The position numbers were made by a program, and so were the translations under genes. DNA of 26,002 nt from JAZQHR01 sp045540815. GTDB taxonomy: Bacteria; Bacillota; Clostridia; UMGS1810. The stretch's first letter is position 1, and each line of letters begins with the position of its first letter. The notes below the pieces were generated by a model. That model made no database searches. It worked only from the letters and a program-made list of their open reading frames with translations, and was not told where the DNA came from. This document shows, piece after piece, positions 21,336-26,002 of the stretch. The DNA lies in NCBI GenBank assembly GCA_045540815.1, contig JAZQHY010000053.1, positions 1 to 26,002 on the forward strand. Direction: 5' to 3'.

Positions 21336-23030
21336 ATGGCATATCAGGCATTATACAGAAAGTGGCGCCCGTTAACCTTTGACGATGTAATAGGTCAGGG
21401 TCATATTACGTCTACTATAAAAAATGAAATAATAACAGGTAAGATATGTCATGCATATCTTTTTACAGGTACGCGCGGAACAGGTAAGACATCTACTGCG
21501 AAGATACTAAGCCGTGCTATAAACTGTTTAAACCCTAAAAATGGAAACCCTTGTAACGAGTGCGAACACTGTAAGGGTATACTTAACGAAACCATATTTG
21601 ACGTAGTTGAAATGGACGCGGCGTCAAACACAGGTGTAGATAATATCCGTGAAATTATCGAGCAGGTGCAGTATTCTACAGGTGTGGTTAAATACAGAGT
21701 GTATATCATAGACGAGGTTCATATGCTTTCTACTGGTGCGTTTAATGCACTTTTAAAGACGCTCGAGGAACCGCCTTCAAATGTGGTGTTTATCCTCGCT
21801 ACAACAGAGGTGCACAAAATCCCTGCAACTATTTTATCGAGGTGCCAGAGATTTGACTTTAAGTCAATCGGTACAAATGATATTACCGACAGAATTAAGG
21901 TTATACTAAAAAATGAAAACTTTACTGTAACAGATGAGGCAGTAGAATATGTAGCTACACTTGGTGACGGCTCAATGCGTGATTCGCTAAGTATTATGGA
22001 CAGATGTCTGTCGTTTAAAACAGATAATCTAACATATGAAGATGTGGTTGAAATAGTAGGTACGCTTGATAATAAAATGCTTTATTCTATAGCAGACCAT
22101 ATAGCAGATGAAAACGTATCGGGTGTTATAGAAATATTTGAAAAAGCAGTACTTGACGGCAAGAATCTAGACGGCTTTTCCGAGGCATTGTTATCAGTAT
22201 ACCGCGAGCTACTTGTTGCAAAGGTAAATGGCGTGCTTTTAGGAAACAGTCGAAATGCCGCTGTAATAAACAGTATTTCTGCAAAATATACAAACGAGAA
22301 AATATTAAACTGTATAAATATTTTATCTGAGCTTGATAATAATTTAAAATACGCAGTTTCAAAACGTGTTATGATAGAGGTAGCACTTGTAAGAATGTCA
22401 AAACCTAGCCTTAGCACCGATACAGATGCACTGCTCGACAGGATAAAAAAACTTGAAAAAATGCTTGAAGGCGGTTTTGTACCACAAGGTACAACCATTT
22501 CAAACGGAGCAGCATCAAAGGTTAACGCAGCGAAATTAGGGGAACCAAAGGTTAATGAATCAAAAGATGATGACCTTCCTTGGTATACTGACGATGAACA
22601 GGAAAAACCACAGGCAAATACTTCTGAAACTAAGGAAAAAGTTTGTGAAACACCTGCAAAGAAACAAATTGAAAAACCAATTGAAACATCACAACCTGAA
22701 AGCACTATAGAAACATCATCGGATAAAAATATTCTTAGCGTCATTGCCCGTTGGAACGAGTTTTGTGACAGTATTACCATAAAAAATATGCTTTTATGCG
22801 TAAAACTTTTAAACGCAAAACCAATCTCGGACGGCGACGCCCTTGTGCTTGAGTTTGCAGATGCGGACAATAAAAAAGATGTAGAATCAAAAAATATGAT
22901 GGATAGTCTTAATGGATATCTTCAGGAGTTTTTCGGATACACACCTAAAATATCCTGCAGAGTAAAAGGAACTGCAGGAATAACGCAGTCTTCACGCGAT
23001 ATTTTTGATATAATTAACGAAAATTCTTAA
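21336..23030 (+). CDS. dnaX: DNA polymerase III subunit gamma/tau
   Basis: This is the ATPase of the clamp loader that places the sliding clamp on DNA; the full-length tau form also ties polymerase and helicase together. The 564-residue protein opens MAYQALYRKWRPLTFDDVIG. It has Walker A GTRGTGKTST at 45-54, a zinc module (C64, C73, C76, C79), Walker B IIDEVHML and the SRC motif with arginine finger R169. Domain III ends near residue 365. A low-complexity linker (about 390-465) and a C-terminal tau domain (about 470-564) follow. AAAGAGG at 21321-21327 serves the start. In B. subtilis dnaX is followed by yaaK and recR; neither is present here. An A7 slippery sequence occurs at codons 370-372. 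Confidence 0.97.
   Translation: MAYQALYRKWRPLTFDDVIGQGHITSTIKNEIITGKICHAYLFTGTRGTGKTSTAKILSRAINCLNPKNGNPCNECEHCKGILNETIFDVVEMDAASNTGVDNIREIIEQVQYSTGVVKYRVYIIDEVHMLSTGAFNALLKTLEEPPSNVVFILATTEVHKIPATILSRCQRFDFKSIGTNDITDRIKVILKNENFTVTDEAVEYVATLGDGSMRDSLSIMDRCLSFKTDNLTYEDVVEIVGTLDNKMLYSIADHIADENVSGVIEIFEKAVLDGKNLDGFSEALLSVYRELLVAKVNGVLLGNSRNAAVINSISAKYTNEKILNCINILSELDNNLKYAVSKRVMIEVALVRMSKPSLSTDTDALLDRIKKLEKMLEGGFVPQGTTISNGAASKVNAAKLGEPKVNESKDDDLPWYTDDEQEKPQANTSETKEKVCETPAKKQIEKPIETSQPESTIETSSDKNILSVIARWNEFCDSITIKNMLLCVKLLNAKPISDGDALVLEFADADNKKDVESKNMMDSLNGYLQEFFGYTPKISCRVKGTAGITQSSRDIFDIINENS
22445..22494 (+). other. Possible -1 frameshift site in dnaX
   Basis: The frame here reads ATA AAA AAA CTT, so the heptamer A AAA AAA (22445-22451) is in the phase needed for -1 slippage. 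A shift adds one codon (ACT) and then meets TGA at 22454-22456, giving a product of about 373 residues that ends right after domain III, like E. coli gamma. A perfect 7-bp hairpin (22477-22483 with 22488-22494) lies about 25 bases downstream, farther than the usual spacing. Similar A7 runs occur elsewhere in this AT-rich window, so chance is a real alternative. Confidence 0.3.
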
Positions 23031-23061
23031 TAAAAAGCTTAAAACTTTGTACTACTATAAA

Positions 23062-23090
23062 TTGACATATTTTGCGTAATATGATACAAT
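23062..23090 (+). promoter_or_regulatory. Sigma-A promoter for the hom-thrB-aspartate kinase operon
   Basis: TTGACA (23062-23067), a 17-base spacer and TACAAT (23085-23090), with TG at 23082-23083 making an extended -10. The leader to the hom ATG is about 60 bases, too short for a threonine T-box. No terminator hairpin is visible in it. Confidence 0.82.
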
Positions 23091-23156
23091 TTATTAATTA
23101 AAGCCTTTAGGTGGCAACTAATTGATTGGAGCATAAAAATACGGAGGTAATTTTTT

Positions 23157-24371
23157 ATGGCAAAGATTGCTATAATTGGATTTGGAGTAGTTGGCTCAGG
23201 CGTTTATGAGGTTATAAAGACAAACTTCGAAAGCATCTCTGAAAAAGCCGGCGAAAATGTTGATATAAAATATATACTTGATATAAGAGATTTTTCAAAT
23301 CATCCTGACAGTCATCTGTTTGTTGATAACTTTGATGTTATATTAAACGACGATGAGGTTTCAGTGGTTGTTGAAACAATCGGCGGACTTGAGCCTGGTT
23401 ATACATATACCAAAAAATCTCTTGCCAGAGGAAAGCACGTTGTAACATCAAACAAAGAACTTGTTGCAACATACGGCGATGAGCTTTTACAGCTTGCAAA
23501 AGAAAATAACGTAAACTATCTTTTTGAGGCAAGTGTTGGTGGCGGTATTCCTATTATCAGACCTCTTAATCAGTGCCTGACTGCAAATGAGATAAATAAG
23601 ATTGTAGGTATCTTAAATGGTACTACAAACTATATACTTACCAAAATGGTTAAAGAAGGTATAGACTTTGACACTGTGCTAAAAGATGCTCAGGAAAAAG
23701 GCTATGCAGAGCGAAACCCTGCCGCAGACGTGGAAGGTCACGATGCCTGCAGAAAGATTTGCATCTTAGCATCGCTTGCAAGTGGTAAATATGTAGATTA
23801 TACAAAAGTAAGTACAGAAGGCATTACAAACATCTCGCTTGAAGATGTATCATATGCCGCAAAAATGGATTCAGTTATAAAGCTTCTCGGCTATTGTTCA
23901 TTTGAAGGCGAGCAGTTTGATATAAAGGTTTGCCCTATGATTATTTCAAACGAGCATCCTTTATCACACGTAGATGACGTATTTAATGGTATACTCGTTC
24001 AGGGTAATGCCATAGGCGACGCGGTATTTTACGGCAGGGGCGCAGGTAAACTTCCTACAGCCAGTGCAGTTGTTGCCGACGTAATCGACGCCGTTAAGCA
24101 TATGGATAAAAATAAATGGATTATGTGGCACAAAACCGATAATGAAGTTATAAAAGATATCGGTGAGTGCAACGCAAAAATGTTTGTAAGAGTCGATATG
24201 AAAAATGCAAATGCCGAAATAGAAAAGGTATTTGGAAAAGTAGCATTTGTTTCTCTTTATGATAACGAAACAGCATTTGTTACAGACTTAATGAATGAAA
24301 AAGATATAAATGAAAAGCTTGAAGCTTTGCCTTTCAAGGTGATAAGCAAGATAAGGGTGTTGGCAGACTAA
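23157..24371 (+). CDS. hom: Homoserine dehydrogenase
   Basis: The enzyme reduces aspartate semialdehyde to homoserine with NAD(P)H, at the branch to threonine and methionine. The 404-residue protein has a Rossmann motif GFGVVGSGV at 8-16, TSNKELVA with K100, VGILNGTTNYIL at 150-161 and AERNPAADVEGHDACRK with the probable catalytic K200. The last 65 or so residues (from about 340) look like an ACT-type regulatory domain, which suggests threonine feedback. It is slightly shorter than many Firmicutes homologues of about 430. GGAGGT at 23143-23148 is an ideal ribosome site. thrB follows after 28 bases. It begins the operon. Confidence 0.95.
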   Translation: MAKIAIIGFGVVGSGVYEVIKTNFESISEKAGENVDIKYILDIRDFSNHPDSHLFVDNFDVILNDDEVSVVVETIGGLEPGYTYTKKSLARGKHVVTSNKELVATYGDELLQLAKENNVNYLFEASVGGGIPIIRPLNQCLTANEINKIVGILNGTTNYILTKMVKEGIDFDTVLKDAQEKGYAERNPAADVEGHDACRKICILASLASGKYVDYTKVSTEGITNISLEDVSYAAKMDSVIKLLGYCSFEGEQFDIKVCPMIISNEHPLSHVDDVFNGILVQGNAIGDAVFYGRGAGKLPTASAVVADVIDAVKHMDKNKWIMWHKTDNEVIKDIGECNAKMFVRVDMKNANAEIEKVFGKVAFVSLYDNETAFVTDLMNEKDINEKLEALPFKVISKIRVLAD

Positions 24372-24399
24372 GTAAACACCTATGATTTGGAGGCCGTAG

Positions 24400-25299
24400 A
24401 TGATAACAATTAAAGCACCTGCAACTTCTGCTAATATGGGCCCTGGATTTGATTGTATGGGCATAGCGGTTGATTTATACAACACAGTTACCATAGAGGA
24501 AACAGGTAGTGGACTTACAATAGATATACTTGACGATAGCAGAGAGTTTTTGCCTACCGACAGTACCAACTGCGTGTATATGGCGATGGACAGAGTGTTT
24601 AAAAAAGTTGGAAGAAAACCTTCCGGATTAAAGATTACGCTTGACAATCTTATCCCTGTAACCCGTGGTCTTGGCTCGAGTGCAGCAAGCATCGTTGCAG
24701 GTTTGGTTGGAGCAAATGAGCTTCTTGGAAATCCGCTTTCAAATCAGCAGCTTCTTAATATGGCAAGCAATATTGAAGGTCACCCCGACAACGTAGTACC
24801 ATCGCTTCTTGGCGGATACGTGGTGTCACTTCGTTCAAATAACGATATAAAATATTCGCGAAATGTTATAGACGCTAAATATAAATTCGCAGCAATCGTT
24901 CCTGATTTTTATTTATCAACTAAAAAATCGAGAGCGCTGCTTCCAAAATACACAAGTTACAAAAACGCGTCATATAATATAGCACACGCATCGCTTCTTG
25001 CAGCGTCGCTTATAAACGGTGATTCTGACGGAGTGAGGACAGCGCTTAAGGATAAACTTCATCAGCACTACAGACTGTCTTATATAAAAGGCGGCCATTG
25101 GATAATGAAAAGTGCACTTGAGTTTGGTGCACTAGGCTCATATGTAAGCGGCGCAGGTCCTACCATAATGGCAGTGCTTGATGGAAACTATGACGAGTTT
25201 TATGAAAAAATGAATGCATACCTAAGACAACGTTTTGCAGGTTGGCAGGTTAAAATATTAGATGTATCAAATACGGGAGTTGTGGTTGAAAGATCATAA
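24400..25299 (+). CDS. thrB: Homoserine kinase
   Basis: This GHMP-family kinase phosphorylates homoserine to O-phosphohomoserine, the substrate of threonine synthase. The 299-residue protein starts MITIKAPATSANMGPGFDCM. It has the ATP-binding loop PVTRGLGSSAAS at 86-97, SNIEGHPDNVVPSLLGG, and the C-terminal SGAGPTIMAVL motif. Length is typical. GGAGG at 24389-24393 supports the ATG. thrC is not adjacent within the window; the next gene is aspartate kinase, 27 bases on. Confidence 0.96.
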   Translation: MITIKAPATSANMGPGFDCMGIAVDLYNTVTIEETGSGLTIDILDDSREFLPTDSTNCVYMAMDRVFKKVGRKPSGLKITLDNLIPVTRGLGSSAASIVAGLVGANELLGNPLSNQQLLNMASNIEGHPDNVVPSLLGGYVVSLRSNNDIKYSRNVIDAKYKFAAIVPDFYLSTKKSRALLPKYTSYKNASYNIAHASLLAASLINGDSDGVRTALKDKLHQHYRLSYIKGGHWIMKSALEFGALGSYVSGAGPTIMAVLDGNYDEFYEKMNAYLRQRFAGWQVKILDVSNTGVVVERS

Positions 25300-25326
25300 T
25301 GTTTCCCATAAAGGAGGATGAATTTT

Positions 25327-26002
25327 TTGTCACTAATAGTTCAAAAATTCGGCGGTTCTTCTGTAAGAGATGCCGAGAGAGTTATGAATGTAGCAAACCG
25401 AGTAGTTGAAACATACAAAAACGGTAATTCAGTAGTAGTTGTCGTATCTGCTCAGGGTGATACTACAGACGACCTAATTGAAAAAGCCAAGGAGATAAAT
25501 CCAAAAGCATCAAAAAGAGAAATGGACATGCTTTTGTCAACAGGCGAGCAGATATCTATATCACTTCTTGCTATGGCTATCCAGAAGCTTGGTGTAAACG
25601 CTGTGTCACTTACCGGTTGGCAGGTTGGAATGAACACCGACAGTAACTACGGCGGTGCAAGAATCAGAAAAATAGATGCCGAGAGAGTGAAAAAAGAGCT
25701 TGATAGCGGAAATATCGTTGTAGTAGCAGGTTTCCAGGGCATCAATAAGTATGATGATATTACTACACTTGGCAGAGGCGGCTCTGATACATCAGCAGTA
25801 GCTATCGCAGTAGCACTACACGCTGACCTTTGCGAAATATATACAGACGTTGACGGCGTATATACCGCTGACCCAAGAATAGTTCCTGACGCAGTTAAGC
25901 TTGACGAGATTTCGTTTGACGAAATGCTAGAGCTTGCAAGTCTTGGAGCGAATGTTCTTCACAACAGATCAGTAGAAATGGCTAAAAAATATAACGTAAA
26001 CC
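25327..26002 (+). CDS. lysC: Aspartate kinase, N-terminal part (cut by window end)
   Basis: Aspartate kinase makes aspartyl phosphate, the first step to lysine, threonine and methionine. The frame is open for 225 codons to the window edge. The start is a TTG: AAGGAGG at 25311-25317 lies 9 bases before it, and the product begins MSLIVQKFGGSSV, with the kinase motif KFGGSS at 7-12. Other family segments are SKREMDMLLSTGEQISISLL, TTLGRGGSDTSAVA, IYTDVDGVYTADPRIV and SFDEMLELASLGANVLH. These resemble B. subtilis aspartokinase II. The regulatory ACT domains, and any internal start for a beta subunit, lie beyond the window. Whether it serves the threonine or the lysine branch cannot be told from this part, but the operon suggests threonine/methionine. 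Confidence 0.95.
   Translation, partial: MSLIVQKFGGSSVRDAERVMNVANRVVETYKNGNSVVVVVSAQGDTTDDLIEKAKEINPKASKREMDMLLSTGEQISISLLAMAIQKLGVNAVSLTGWQVGMNTDSNYGGARIRKIDAERVKKELDSGNIVVVAGFQGINKYDDITTLGRGGSDTSAVAIAVALHADLCEIYTDVDGVYTADPRIVPDAVKLDEISFDEMLELASLGANVLHNRSVEMAKKYNVN

Noticed and set aside
22082..22870. Long 262-codon open frame on the minus strand inside dnaX
   Set aside because: It is fully antisense to dnaX, has Ser/Phe-rich low-information composition, no recognisable domain and no ribosome site; a shadow of the real gene.
23091..23156. Threonine or lysine riboswitch, or T-box, ahead of hom
   Set aside because: The leader from the mapped promoter is only about 60 bases and shows no terminator hairpin, T-box sequence or lysine-riboswitch motif.

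Overview
The window looks like housekeeping chromosome from a low-GC, AT-rich Firmicute of class Clostridia. The evidence is the gene set (SpoVG, Rho, SpoIIIE-type FtsK, clostridial GlgD, two-subunit-style aspartate kinase), strong AGGAGG-type ribosome binding sites, very regular sigma-A promoters with 17-base spacers, and a Bacillus-type large SRP RNA. No mobile element, CRISPR array, phage gene or tRNA was seen. I cannot name the genus.

Layout. (1) 33-5624, plus strand: rho, ftsK/spoIIIE and a YgiQ-type radical SAM gene, closely spaced and ended by a bidirectional terminator at about 5701-5736. (2) 5745-7365: spoVG on the minus strand, divergent from a lone glgD. They share a 277-base control region with a perfect sigma-A promoter for spoVG and Spo0A-box-like sites. 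(3) 7443-20892: the conserved Firmicutes block acpP - rnc - smc - ftsY - ylxM - ffh - rpsP - khpA - rimM, in the same order as in Bacillus subtilis. It carries three additions: glsA (glutaminase) between acpP and rnc, an Elp3-like radical SAM gene between rnc and smc, and a UPF0182 membrane protein between ftsY and ylxM. The usual followers trmD and rplS are absent. (4) 20922-23030: the SRP RNA gene, with its own promoter, then dnaX, an adjacency also known in B. subtilis. (5) 23062-26002: a threonine/methionine-branch operon hom - thrB - aspartate kinase, cut by the window end.

How the genes work together. FtsY (receptor), YlxM (accessory factor), Ffh (SRP54 protein) and the SRP RNA form the whole co-translational membrane-targeting machine, all within about 7.2 kb. 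Smc and FtsK act in chromosome organisation and segregation. RNase III, RpsP, RimM and KhpA act on RNA and the 30S ribosome. DnaX is the clamp-loader ATPase. Hom, ThrB and aspartate kinase carry aspartate through homoserine to O-phosphohomoserine.

I found no convincing new multi-gene system. The points most worth checking are the Spo0A-like sites between spoVG and glgD, the UPF0182 gene inside the SRP gene cluster, a promoter nested in a terminator ahead of ylxM-ffh, and a possible gamma/tau frameshift site in dnaX.
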